NCBI RefSeq assembly: GCF_002968635.1
Contig: NZ_PVBN01000015.1
Coordinates: 93,355-157,354 of the forward strand
Source: Neorhizobium alkalisoli
Lineage (GTDB): Bacteria; Pseudomonadota; Alphaproteobacteria; Rhizobiales; Rhizobiaceae
Direction: 5' to 3'
DNA length: 64,000 nt
The notes under the pieces: model-generated
What the model was told of the DNA's origin: nothing
The model's database searches: none
What the model saw: only the letters and a program-made list of their open reading frames with translations
Translations under genes and position numbers: made by a program
Part shown: piece after piece, positions 55,124 to 63,924 of the stretch
Position numbering within the stretch: the stretch's first letter is position 1
Layout: each line of letters opens with the position of its first letter

Positions 55124-57343
55124 TCAGGCTGCGCGGCGGCGGCCACGGCGCGGCGAATGCAGGTCCCCGGCTTCCGCCATGACCAACAGGTGCCGATAGC
55201 CGGCCATCTCGAAATCGGTGACCAGTTTCGCCACCTCGTCTTCCCTGAAGCCCGGAACCGACAGAATGATATCCGCCGTCTCGTCGCGTGCCAGGCGGGA
55301 AATGCCGGCGATCTCGGCAGGTCCGCATTCAACCAGCACCAGATCATAGGCGTCTGCCAGCGCGTCGATGATCATCGTCAACCGATCGACGCCGCGCATG
55401 GCTTTGCTCGGATCGGACGCGCCGTGCGGTATGATGTGGGCGTCCGAAAGACGGTCCCGGTGGATCGCGTCGCCGAACGCGGTTTCGCCGCAGAGCAGAT
55501 CGGTAATGCCGGGAAGTTTCGGATTTTCGGCCATCAGGCGGGTCGGGCAGGCCGAACCGGTCATGTCGATAAGCGCGACGGTTCGCCCCTGCCCGGCAAT
55601 CTCGCGGGCCAGCATGACGGTTGCCGTCGAGCCTTGGTCACCACCCGGTGAAATGGCGATCGCCACAGGAACATCGTGACGTTGAAGATAATGGGCAACC
55701 GAGCCGATCGTGAAGCCCTCGTCCGAGGCGTCCGCCTTCTCGACCTGCTCTTCCGCCTTCGAGGCGATGAATTTTTCCGCCACCTTGGCGCGCGCCTTCG
55801 CTGCAGCCTCGCTCACGTCGAAACGCGCCGCCTCGGCCTGCATCTGATGCACCGGCAGGGGCGTCGCGGCTGGCGTGACGGTAGCCGCGGGAACCGGCGC
55901 CGGCAAAGCCTTCCCCTCTCGGTCCGATTCGACGTCACCCACGCCGGAAGGCCGGAGCGCACGGCCGCTGAAGAGTTCGATGATCATGACGATCAGGCAT
56001 CCGAAAATAAAAGTCGCCAGCGACACGACGATGACGATCGGGACGATTTTCGGGAAATAGGGCTCCGAGGGTTCCACGGCGCGCGACACGACGCGGGCGT
56101 CGGCCGGGCTCGCATTGCTGTCGAGACGCGATGTCGCCTCGCGGAAGCGGGCGAGATAGGTTTCGAGAAGCTGGCGCTGGGCAGTGGCCTCACGCTCGAG
56201 TGCCCGCAGTCCGACTTCCTCCTCCCCGCTCTTGGCAGAGTCCGCCTTGAGACCGTTGAGCTGCGTCATCAGCTGACGCTCACGCAGCCGCGCTACTTCC
56301 GCATCGTTTTCGAGACTCGCGAGGATTTTCTTTGTTTCGCTGTCGATCTGCTGGCGAATGCCGCCGAGCTGGGCGCGCAGGCCTTTCAGCCGCGGATGGC
56401 CCTCCAGTAGCTGGGTAGATTGATCGGATATCTGGGCCTGCAGATTGGCTTCCGCTTCCTTCAGGCGCTGGATGACCTGCGATCCGACGACGTCGGTCAG
56501 CGTATCGGAAGCCCGGCCAGCTTTGAGGGCGGCACGGACGTTTTCGGCGCGCGCCTCCGCATTGGCCCGCTCAGCCCGGACACGAGCGAGCTCCGTCGAA
56601 ATGTCGTTGAGCTGCTGAGTGGAAAAACTGTTGGTCTCGGTCGTCTGGAAAAGGCCGTTGGAGGAGCGGTAGTCCGCCACTTTCTTCTCCGCCTCCTGAA
56701 CCTTGCCAGTCAGTCGGACGATTTCCGGCTCGAGCCACTTTGCGGTCTCGGAATGGGTGTCGAGCTTGGCGCCGCTCTGGATCTCGAGATAGACCTCCGC
56801 CATCCTGTTGGGGATGTCGGCGGCGAGCTTCTGATCATGCGAGGAAAACTCGATCGCGATGACGCGGGAATTTTCGACCGGATAGACCTGCAGCTTTTCG
56901 CGAAACTCCTGGATGACCCGGTCCTCGGGGTCGAGCGTCATCGGATCCTGCTTGAGACCGATCAGAACCAGGGGATCGGGCAACAGGGACTGGGCTGCCG
57001 GATCAAACTCCTTCAATTGCGCCAGCTTGAGATCGTGGACAACCCGCTTGATGAGATCGCTCGACTGCAGGAGTTGCGCCTGGCTGGTGACGTTCAGCGA
57101 GTCGAGAACCGGGTCATTGGCCTGCGGCGCGCCCTCTCCTCCCGACAAGTTGGGCGAACGGGATTCGATGAGGAGCCGCGCCTCGCCTCTGTAGCTCGGT
57201 TTCATCAGGCTGGCCCCGACGAGGGTAACGGCAGCGGCTATGACGGTGGCACCGAGGATCCTGGCTTTGCGTTCCCATACCGCTGCAATGATCCGCCCGA
57301 GATCGATGTCCACGTCCTGATTGCTGCCGTTTACGCCTGACAT
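55124..57343 (-). CDS. Wzc/ExoP-like polysaccharide co-polymerase with degenerate kinase domain
   Basis: A 739-residue inner-membrane protein. N-terminal Wzz domain with the first helix ILGATVIAAAVTLVGASL, a long periplasmic coiled coil (EAEANLQAQISDQ, VRAERANAEARAENV), the second helix IVPIVIVVSLATFIFGCL near residue 450, then a proline-rich linker and a C-terminal BY-kinase-like domain. That domain lacks the Walker A Lys (ISPGGDQGSTATVM), has ALIDMTGSACP where Walker A-prime needs two Asp, and has VECGP for Walker B; there is no C-terminal Tyr cluster. It thus controls chain length but probably cannot phosphorylate. ATG 57343 follows a GGAG site. Divergent from the export lipoprotein gene. 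Confidence 0.9.
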   Translation of the reverse strand: MSGVNGSNQDVDIDLGRIIAAVWERKARILGATVIAAAVTLVGASLMKPSYRGEARLLIESRSPNLSGGEGAPQANDPVLDSLNVTSQAQLLQSSDLIKRVVHDLKLAQLKEFDPAAQSLLPDPLVLIGLKQDPMTLDPEDRVIQEFREKLQVYPVENSRVIAIEFSSHDQKLAADIPNRMAEVYLEIQSGAKLDTHSETAKWLEPEIVRLTGKVQEAEKKVADYRSSNGLFQTTETNSFSTQQLNDISTELARVRAERANAEARAENVRAALKAGRASDTLTDVVGSQVIQRLKEAEANLQAQISDQSTQLLEGHPRLKGLRAQLGGIRQQIDSETKKILASLENDAEVARLRERQLMTQLNGLKADSAKSGEEEVGLRALEREATAQRQLLETYLARFREATSRLDSNASPADARVVSRAVEPSEPYFPKIVPIVIVVSLATFIFGCLIVMIIELFSGRALRPSGVGDVESDREGKALPAPVPAATVTPAATPLPVHQMQAEAARFDVSEAAAKARAKVAEKFIASKAEEQVEKADASDEGFTIGSVAHYLQRHDVPVAIAISPGGDQGSTATVMLAREIAGQGRTVALIDMTGSACPTRLMAENPKLPGITDLLCGETAFGDAIHRDRLSDAHIIPHGASDPSKAMRGVDRLTMIIDALADAYDLVLVECGPAEIAGISRLARDETADIILSVPGFREDEVAKLVTDFEMAGYRHLLVMAEAGDLHSPRRGRRRAA

Positions 57344-57528
57344 GATACGCTCCAACTACCGGTTTCGGCGGATGGTAAAGGATCATGGTAACGCGAGGGT
57401 TAATGGCATTCCGGCCAACGCTTTGGTCGTTGTGGCTCACGAAATCGTGCCGCTCTTTACCGGGCATTAACCCTAACGGATCGATAACGGACGCAATGGT
57501 ATGAACAGCCGGAGCCCGGAACGCGAAA

Positions 57529-58119
57529 ATGTCCTTCGCCCCATTCAAACACGTGACGGCCAAGCACGTGCTTGCGCTCGCACTTGGCGTGACAGCGACG
57601 GCTCTGGCCGGCTGCACGAGCTATGCTCCGGCCCCCAAGAGCTTTCAGGAAGCGACGATCCAGCCGTATCGGCTCGACAGCGGCGACCGGCTGCGGATCA
57701 GCGTCTTCGAGCAGCCCGGCCTGTCGAATTCCTACACCGTCGACCAGGCCGGCTACGTGGCCTTCCCGCTGATCGGTCAGGTTGCGGCCCGCGGCCAGAC
57801 TCTGCCGGCGCTCGAAGGTGCAATCGCATCTCGCCTCAAGCAAGGTTACCTGCGCGACCCCGACGTCACGATCGAGGTTGATCGCTATCGCCCGGTCTTC
57901 GTGATGGGTGAAGTGGGGCGGCCAGGACAATATTCCTATGTGCCCGGCATGACCGCCCAGAACGCCGTCGCGATCGCCGGAGGCTTCACGTCGCGCGGCA
58001 ATCAGCGGGACGTGGATGTGACGCGCAAGATCAACGGACAGGTGATCACCGGCCGAACGACGGTCGCCGCACCGGTGCTCGCCGGCGATACGATCTACGT
58101 CCGCGAGCGGCTCTTCTGA
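57529..58119 (+). CDS. Short Wza-type polysaccharide export lipoprotein
   Basis: A 196-residue export lipoprotein. Signal peptide with lipobox TALAGC (Cys28), poly-export domain (YRLDSGDRLRISVFEQPGL, VDQAGYVAFPLIGQVAARG), and one SLBB domain (FVMGEVGRPGQYSYVPGMTA). It lacks the C-terminal membrane helix of full Wza, like other short OPX proteins of rhizobia. It is the first gene of the operon with the glycosyltransferase, hexose transferase and polymerase genes. Confidence 0.9.
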   Translation: MSFAPFKHVTAKHVLALALGVTATALAGCTSYAPAPKSFQEATIQPYRLDSGDRLRISVFEQPGLSNSYTVDQAGYVAFPLIGQVAARGQTLPALEGAIASRLKQGYLRDPDVTIEVDRYRPVFVMGEVGRPGQYSYVPGMTAQNAVAIAGGFTSRGNQRDVDVTRKINGQVITGRTTVAAPVLAGDTIYVRERLF

Positions 58120-58126
58120 CGAACCA

Positions 58127-59287
58127 ATGACGGAGAGCGCTCCCCTGCGAATACTCCATTGCTTCCGGTCGCCCGTCGGAGGGATTTTCCGCCACGTGCG
58201 CGATCTCGTCGAGGAACACCGGGCACTCGGCCACGAGGTTGGAATACTCTGCGACAGCTCCACCGGCGGGGCGCACGAGGATCGCCTCTTCGACAGCATA
58301 AGGCCCCAGCTTTCGCTCGGCCTGATCCGCATTCCGATGCGCCGCGCGATCGCTCCGTCGGATCTTGCGGCCATCTACAGAAGTTACAAGCATATTCGAA
58401 GCTTGCAGCCGGATATATTGCACGGGCACGGCGCCAAGGGTGGCGCCCTCGCCCGGCTGATCGGCTCAGCCCTGCGGGTAAACAGGTATCGCGTAGCCCG
58501 CCTCTATTCGCCGCATGGCGGCAGTCTGCATTTCGATCGGAACACCCTGTCCGGTCAGGTGGTGCTGCGACTGGAACGTTTCCAGGAACATTTCGCAGAT
58601 GCACTTGTCTTCGTCTGCGAATACGAAAGGCGCACCTACGAGACGAAGGTCGGCAAGCCGCGCAAGATATCGCAGGTGATCTACAACGGGATCAAGGACA
58701 CCGAATTCGAAACGATCGAAACGGACCCGGCCGCCCCGCATTTCCTCTATATCGGCATGCTGCGCGACCTGAAGGGTCCAGATGTCTTCATCGATGCCTT
58801 TGCCCGCACCGAACGAGCGGTCGGTCATCCCCTGTCGGCACTGATGGTCGGCGACGGGCCCGACCGTGACCGTTACGAGGCGATGATGGCCGAGCGGGGG
58901 CTCGGACGCCGTATCGGGATGCGGCCGGCCATGCCGGCTCGGGAAGCCTTCGCCTTGGCGAAGACCGTCGTTGTTCCCTCGCGCGCCGAGGCGATGCCCT
59001 ACATCGTGCTGGAAGCCTTGGCGGCCGGCAAGGCGGTGATCGCCTCACGCGTCGGCGGAATTCCGGAAGTGCTGGGAGACGCAAGTGATGCTCTCGCCCA
59101 ACCCGGAGACGCAGAGGATCTCGCCCGCGTCATGACCGAGGCGATCACGACCCCCACCTGGCGGGAGGACGTGATGCCGAGGCCGGAAGCCTTCAAAGCG
59201 GTATTCTCCGCATCCGTCATGGCCCGGGAAATGCTCGGCCTGTACCAAAATCTGCTGACCTCGAAACCTTTGGCGGCACAGCGCTAA
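58127..59287 (+). CDS. Glycosyltransferase family 4
   Basis: A 386-residue GT-B enzyme. N-terminal LRILHCFRSPVGGIFRHVRDL and ILHGHGAKGGALARL are acceptor-domain signatures; the donor domain has LYIGMLRDLKGPDVFIDAF and PSRAEAMPYIVLEALAAG with the EX7E pair. It starts 7 nt after the export lipoprotein gene and probably adds a sugar to the lipid-linked precursor made by the following hexose transferase. Specificity unknown. Confidence 0.9.
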   Translation: MTESAPLRILHCFRSPVGGIFRHVRDLVEEHRALGHEVGILCDSSTGGAHEDRLFDSIRPQLSLGLIRIPMRRAIAPSDLAAIYRSYKHIRSLQPDILHGHGAKGGALARLIGSALRVNRYRVARLYSPHGGSLHFDRNTLSGQVVLRLERFQEHFADALVFVCEYERRTYETKVGKPRKISQVIYNGIKDTEFETIETDPAAPHFLYIGMLRDLKGPDVFIDAFARTERAVGHPLSALMVGDGPDRDRYEAMMAERGLGRRIGMRPAMPAREAFALAKTVVVPSRAEAMPYIVLEALAAGKAVIASRVGGIPEVLGDASDALAQPGDAEDLARVMTEAITTPTWREDVMPRPEAFKAVFSASVMAREMLGLYQNLLTSKPLAAQR

Positions 59288-59367
59288 AGGCTTCCTTCAC
59301 CTCTTTTTGCTAGGTCCTTTTCAATGCCTCCGCCTCCTTTGGACCGGATGGCCAAAAGGATCGGGCC

Positions 59368-60921
59368 ATGAACAAGCCAAGCAAGTCCGAACAGTTCGAT
59401 GTCGACAACCTTCGCAGGAGGGTTTCGGAAATCCGCTCCAGCGAGGAAAAGCGCGATCCGGAGGAGCCGACCGTACTCAATCCGCTCGCAAGGCAGATTG
59501 CGGAGCAATTCCGCAACGACAGCACTTCTCCGGCAATGCTTATCGGCCAGTTTCGGTTGTTCGAGCTGGCGGCAATGCTGGCGATCGGCCTGCTCGTCGG
59601 CACTCTGATGGTGCCCACGGACTTCAGCGGCTTCCTTGCCCGCTTCGCCCTGATCGCCACCGGCGCGACCGGCACCGTTCTATTGCTGCAGCTTGCGGAC
59701 GCATATCAGATCCCGTCGCTGCGTGGCGCCAGCCGCACAGCCAGACGCGTCTTCGTCGGCTGGACGATCGGCTTTGTGTTGACGGCGGCTGTTCTTCACC
59801 TTGCGGAAGCTGATTCCTATTCCGTTGCGGCCCTTCTCGTCTGGTTTGCAACAGGCACCGGTTTCCTGTTTTTGGAACGGCAGCTCACCGCCTTCGCCAT
59901 CCGCAACTGGGCGCGCAACGGCGTCATGGAACGGCGGGCCGTCATCGTCGGCGGCGGCGAACCGGCGAAGCAGCTTGTGCGCCAGCTGGAACAGCAGCCG
60001 GACAACGATATCCGCATCTGCGGCATCTTCGACGACCGAAACAGCGAGCGCTCTCCCACCGTCGTGGCCGGTTACCCGAAGCTCGGCACCTTCGCGGAAC
60101 TGGTCGAATTCGCCCGTCTCGCACGCATCGACATGCTGATCATCGCGTTGCCGGCGACCGCCGAACAACGCATCCTCCAGCTTTTGCGCAAGCTCTGGGT
60201 CCTGCCGGTCGACATTCGCCTCGCCGCCCATGCCAATCGCCTGCGCTTCCGCCCCCGCTCCTATTCCCATGTGGGCGCGGTGCCGATGTTCGACATCTTC
60301 GACAAGCCCATCCGCGATTGGGATTCGGTTGCCAAGCGGATCTTCGACATCCTGTTCTCGCTGATCGCGATCAGCCTGCTCTGGCCGGTCATGCTCGCCT
60401 CGGCAATCGCCGTAAAGGCAACGTCCAAAGGACCTATCCTCTTTCGGCAGAAGCGCCACGGCTTCAACAACGAGGTGATTCAGGTCCTGAAGTTCCGCTC
60501 CATGTACACCAACATGAGCGACCAGAGCGCGATCAAGGCGGTCACCAAGGGTGACCCTCGCGTTACGCCCGTCGGGCGCTTCCTGCGGAAATCCTCGATC
60601 GACGAACTGCCACAACTCTTCAATGTGCTGCGCGGCGAACTTTCACTCGTCGGTCCGCGCCCGCATGCCGTGAGCGCCCAAACCGGCGAGCGTAAATATG
60701 TGGACGTGGTCGAGAGCTATTTTGCCCGCCACCGCGTCAAACCGGGCGTCACCGGTTGGGCCCAGATCAACGGACTGCGTGGCGAACTCGACAGCGACGA
60801 GAAGATCCGCGCCCGCACGGCCTACGACCTCGACTATATCGAGAACTGGTCGCTGCTCTTCGACCTGAAAATCCTGTTCCTGACGCCGATCCGGCTGCTC
60901 AACACGGACAACGCCTATTGA
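59368..60921 (+). CDS. Undecaprenyl-phosphate hexose-1-phosphate transferase (WcaJ/UppE-like)
   Basis: A 517-residue polyprenyl glycosylphosphotransferase. Four N-terminal helices (residues about 65-170), a middle Rossmann-like CoA-binding-type domain (AVIVGGGEPAKQLVRQLEQ), a fifth helix and the C-terminal catalytic domain with KRIFDILFSLIAISLLWPVM, DELPQLFNVLRGELSLVGPRP and VKPGVTGWAQINGLRGEL. It loads the first sugar, probably glucose or galactose phosphate, on the lipid carrier. Its stop overlaps the next start (TTGA). Confidence 0.93.
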   Translation: MNKPSKSEQFDVDNLRRRVSEIRSSEEKRDPEEPTVLNPLARQIAEQFRNDSTSPAMLIGQFRLFELAAMLAIGLLVGTLMVPTDFSGFLARFALIATGATGTVLLLQLADAYQIPSLRGASRTARRVFVGWTIGFVLTAAVLHLAEADSYSVAALLVWFATGTGFLFLERQLTAFAIRNWARNGVMERRAVIVGGGEPAKQLVRQLEQQPDNDIRICGIFDDRNSERSPTVVAGYPKLGTFAELVEFARLARIDMLIIALPATAEQRILQLLRKLWVLPVDIRLAAHANRLRFRPRSYSHVGAVPMFDIFDKPIRDWDSVAKRIFDILFSLIAISLLWPVMLASAIAVKATSKGPILFRQKRHGFNNEVIQVLKFRSMYTNMSDQSAIKAVTKGDPRVTPVGRFLRKSSIDELPQLFNVLRGELSLVGPRPHAVSAQTGERKYVDVVESYFARHRVKPGVTGWAQINGLRGELDSDEKIRARTAYDLDYIENWSLLFDLKILFLTPIRLLNTDNAY

Positions 60922-62159
60922 GCGCGATCGCCGACGATCATCCGGCCCACGGTCATCCAGGCCATTTCGACAGCCGGCTGGCAGCACTGAGGCTTGCCGG
61001 TACCGGCCTGATCGCGTTCGGCGTCTTTCTCTCCGGCTTCGTGATTTCCGAACCCGCCCCTTATGAGCTGATCATGGTGATCCAGATCGGCATCTGGTTC
61101 CTGATCGGCCTGAAGATTTCGCGCACCGTCGCGCCCCTCCTCGTCATGCTGCTGACCTTCAACCTCAGCGGCCTCACCTCCATGTTCGTCATGAAGGACA
61201 TGAGCGGGGCGCCGATGTATTTCGCGGTGTCGATCTTTCTGGCGCTCAGCTCGGTCTTTTATGCCGCTGTTATCGAAAACGACCACCGGCGGCTGAACCT
61301 CATCTTCAAGGCCTGGGTGGCCGCCGCGATCATCACCTCGCTGCTCGGCATTCTTGGCTATTTCAATGCCTTTCCCGGCGCGCATGTCTTCACGCGCTAT
61401 AATCGCGCCATGGGCGCCTTCCAGGATCCGAACGTCTTCGGTCCCTATCTCGTCGCACCGCTGCTTTATCTCCTCTACCGGATGCTGACCGGCCGGCTCA
61501 TTCAGACACCTCTCCTGATCCTCGGAATTCTGATCCTCGCACTCGGGATCTTCCTTTCCTTCTCGCGCGCGGCCTGGGGCCTGCTGCTCTTTGCCGGCGC
61601 CGCGCTTGTTGTCGTCATGTTGCTGAAGGAACGCACACCGGCCTTCCGTTTGAAGATTCTCGCCATTGCAGTGGGAGCGGCCGTCTTTCTCGCCCTCACG
61701 CTGGCGATCGCGCTTCAGTTCGAACAGGTCTACGACCTCTTCATGAACCGGGCCAAGCTGGTTCAGGAATATGACGGGGCGCGCCTCGGCCGCTTCGAAC
61801 GTCACAAGATCGGCTTCCTGATGGCGATGGAACGGCCGCTCGGGCTGGGGCCGATGGTATTCGGCAAGACATTCGGCGAAGACGAGCACAATATCTGGCT
61901 GAAGACACTCACCACCTACGGCTGGCTCGGCGCGGTCACCTATCAGATCATGATCTGGTCGACGCTCTGGTTCGGTTTCCGCTACATGCTGCGCGAGCGC
62001 CCCTGGCAGCCCTATCTGATGATCGCCTGGGTCATGATCCTCGGGCATGCGATCATCGGCAATGTCATCGATACCGACCACTGGCGGCACTTCTATCTGC
62101 TGCTCGGTATCGTCTGGGGCTGCGCTGCACTGGAGCATCGCTTTCTTCGAGCCGGATAG
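60918..62159 (+). CDS. Wzy-like polymerase / O-antigen ligase family membrane protein
   Basis: About 413 residues and ten to eleven helices. The large periplasmic loop contains RLGRFERHKIGFLMAMERPLGLGP and FGEDEHNIWLKTLTTYGWLG, a pattern common to the Wzy/WaaL family where the Arg and His act in glycan transfer. I use the TTG at 60918, which overlaps the preceding TGA (TTGA coupling); an ATG earlier in the frame would lie deep in the transferase gene. It should polymerise the repeat unit in the periplasm. Confidence 0.85.
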   Translation: MSAIADDHPAHGHPGHFDSRLAALRLAGTGLIAFGVFLSGFVISEPAPYELIMVIQIGIWFLIGLKISRTVAPLLVMLLTFNLSGLTSMFVMKDMSGAPMYFAVSIFLALSSVFYAAVIENDHRRLNLIFKAWVAAAIITSLLGILGYFNAFPGAHVFTRYNRAMGAFQDPNVFGPYLVAPLLYLLYRMLTGRLIQTPLLILGILILALGIFLSFSRAAWGLLLFAGAALVVVMLLKERTPAFRLKILAIAVGAAVFLALTLAIALQFEQVYDLFMNRAKLVQEYDGARLGRFERHKIGFLMAMERPLGLGPMVFGKTFGEDEHNIWLKTLTTYGWLGAVTYQIMIWSTLWFGFRYMLRERPWQPYLMIAWVMILGHAIIGNVIDTDHWRHFYLLLGIVWGCAALEHRFLRAG

Positions 62160-62211
62160 TCCCGGCCCCCAGAGTACTTGACTTGGGCTCCCGACGCGCC
62201 AGATTGTTCCC

Positions 62212-62508
62212 ATGCTGACAGCCTCTCAATTGCGTGCCGCACGTGCCATGACGGGAATGACGGTGGAGGAGCTCGCCGCCGCTTCCGGTCTTTCAAAATC
62301 CGCGATCGAGGAAGCCGAAGCGGCCCAGGCCTTTGCGGGTGCCGATATTTCCGAGCGCCTGCGCACCATCTTCGAATCAAGGGGCATTCTCTTTCTCGGT
62401 GCCGGTGAAGGCGACGATGCGGGCGCCGGCCCCGGCGTCAGGCTGCGCCAAAAATCCCATGACGAAGGTATCCGGCCGCAGAATCTGAACGCGGCAAACG
62501 ACGACTGA
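62212..62508 (+). CDS. Small XRE-like helix-turn-helix protein
   Basis: A 98-residue protein whose first 60 residues follow the XRE/Cro pattern LTASQLRAARAMTGMTVEELAAASGLSKSAI, then a region ending RTIFESRGILFLGAGEG and a short polar tail. The recognition-helix part is somewhat unusual (AIEEAEAAQAF), so DNA binding is probable but not certain. It lies just after the polysaccharide operon on the same strand, 52 nt from the polymerase stop, and might regulate it. Confidence 0.75.
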   Translation: MLTASQLRAARAMTGMTVEELAAASGLSKSAIEEAEAAQAFAGADISERLRTIFESRGILFLGAGEGDDAGAGPGVRLRQKSHDEGIRPQNLNAANDD

Positions 62509-62749
62509 ACCGGTTCCCGCGCAGATCTTATCTGGCGCCTCCAATCTGCTTCTCGATGCTGGCCATTTCGGACCGCCCCTCCCTCCGTGAACGAGACACC
62601 GCCCGAGCGTAAAATCGGTCCGAAAACCGAGAAAACGTCCAGTAAATTGGCCGTTTCGGCAGGTGAAAATTTTTAACGATAGAAGCGCAAAATTGCCGGG
62701 AACAAAAATTCACCGCGTGAGTTGACGTTCTAATAAAAAGGGGAAGCTG

Positions 62750-62938
62750 ATGACAACGTATCTCAAGACCGATGAGATCGACGACAAGGGCCTCAAGAAA
62801 GTCTGGAGCGTCGCGGAATTCGCCAAGCGCTACCGGCTGGATCGCGAAGAGGAAGCGCGCCTTTTCAAACTACTTGGGCCATTCGCGTCTCAGCAGGAAC
62901 TGCTGATGAATGCAAGCCGCGCACCGCGCTTCAGATAA
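62750..62938 (+). CDS. Small conserved-looking protein of unknown function
   Basis: A 62-residue charged protein, MTTYLKTDEIDDKGLKKVW at the start, then SVAEFAKRYRLDREEEARLFKLLG and a short C-terminus. A helical, possibly DNA-binding centre is suggested by its AEFAKRYRLDREEE segment. A strong AAGGGGAAG ribosome site is 5 nt from the ATG. It is not recognised as a named family; codon use looks real. Confidence 0.65.
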   Translation: MTTYLKTDEIDDKGLKKVWSVAEFAKRYRLDREEEARLFKLLGPFASQQELLMNASRAPRFR

Positions 62939-63111
62939 GCCATCCGACTATTCTTCCCGTCACTTGAACCAACCGGGTTCAACGCTTGAAGATTCGCGCA
63001 GTCGTGGCGTAATTTTTCACTCGATACTTGCCCTCTCCAGCGGAACATTTTCCTCCTCCCATCGTTCGCCAAGCGTGACCATTCGCGCCGTTGTGCGCAA
63101 GGAGGAATAAG

Positions 63112-63438
63112 ATGATGAAAATTCTATCGAGTACGGGGCTTGCCGCAGCCCTTTCGCTCGGCGCCCTTGGCGCCTTCCCCACATCCGTTTCGGCTCAGGA
63201 CCTTGAGCTCCGTCTCGGCCCGGACGGTGTCCGGCCGGTTATCCGCGACAGAGATAGAGATCGCGAATACCGCCGCGGCTGCAGCCCGAGCGAAGCCCGC
63301 GCCGCCGCCCGCGACGAAGGCTTTCGTCGTCCGGAAGTGGTCCGCGTTACCGATCGAAGCGTGACAGTACAGGGCATGACCCGCAACGGCCCGGATCGCA
63401 TCCGCTTCGCTAACCGTCCGGGCTGTCCGGAAATTTGA
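63112..63438 (+). CDS. Small secreted basic protein
   Basis: A 108-residue exported protein: signal peptide (ILSSTGLAAALSLGALGAF, cleavage after SVSA), then a mature part with VIRDRDRDREYRRGCSPSEARAAARDEG and VTVQGMTRNGPDRIRFANRPGCPE. The two cysteines could form one disulfide. Similar small proteins occur in rhizobia and agrobacteria, without known function. A GGAGG site precedes two adjacent ATG codons (63112, 63115). A clear terminator follows. Confidence 0.75.
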   Translation: MMKILSSTGLAAALSLGALGAFPTSVSAQDLELRLGPDGVRPVIRDRDRDREYRRGCSPSEARAAARDEGFRRPEVVRVTDRSVTVQGMTRNGPDRIRFANRPGCPEI

Positions 63439-63460
63439 TTCGTGAGCAAAAGGAAATACG

Positions 63461-63486
63461 AAAGCCCTGCTCCGGCGGGGCTTTTT
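63461..63486 (+). terminator. Rho-independent terminator of the small secreted protein gene
   Basis: AAAGCCC and GGGCTTT form a stem around a GC-rich loop, followed by TTTTTCG, about 23 nt after the stop. Confidence 0.8.
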
Positions 63487-63528
63487 CGTGAGAGGTTCGC
63501 CTAAATCAGGCAATGGGGGAGAGTTAAA

Positions 63529-63605
<77 letters not shown>

Positions 63606-63924
63606 ACCAGCTCTATGAGCAGGATTTGCCTATTCTTTTTGGCTTTTCGGCGCAAGCGGAAAAACGCGTTCTTACAAGAAAAAGGAACGAGGCGACGCTA
63701 ATACGCGCTTACATGTAGAGCGTCTCACGACAGGTGAACAGTGCACCTAAGCCGAAAGAGCACCGCTTCCAGACAAGGCTGCTTGCATTCACTCGTCTGC
63801 GCGCAAAGGAAGAACGCTCTTTGTGAGACGACTAGAGCGTTTCATCGCTTGACTGAATCTGATGGGATTCCCTGTGGGCCGGTTTTGTGATTCAAGGTGC
63901 TGGCTGGGCGGAGGCCAGCATCTG
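63606..63924. other. Region between tRNA-Pro and the IS630-type gene
   Basis: No gene recognised. The left end of the insertion sequence must lie here, probably between about 63830 and 63850, but with the right end outside the window the inverted repeat cannot be confirmed. A hairpin (TGCTGGC/GCCAGCA, 63898-63920) sits over the ribosome site of the transposase gene. Confidence 0.5.

Noticed and set aside
60915..62213. A 432-codon frame antisense to the Wzy-like gene
   Set aside because: Very rich in Asp, Glu and His, the complement of a hydrophobic protein; no membrane or family pattern.
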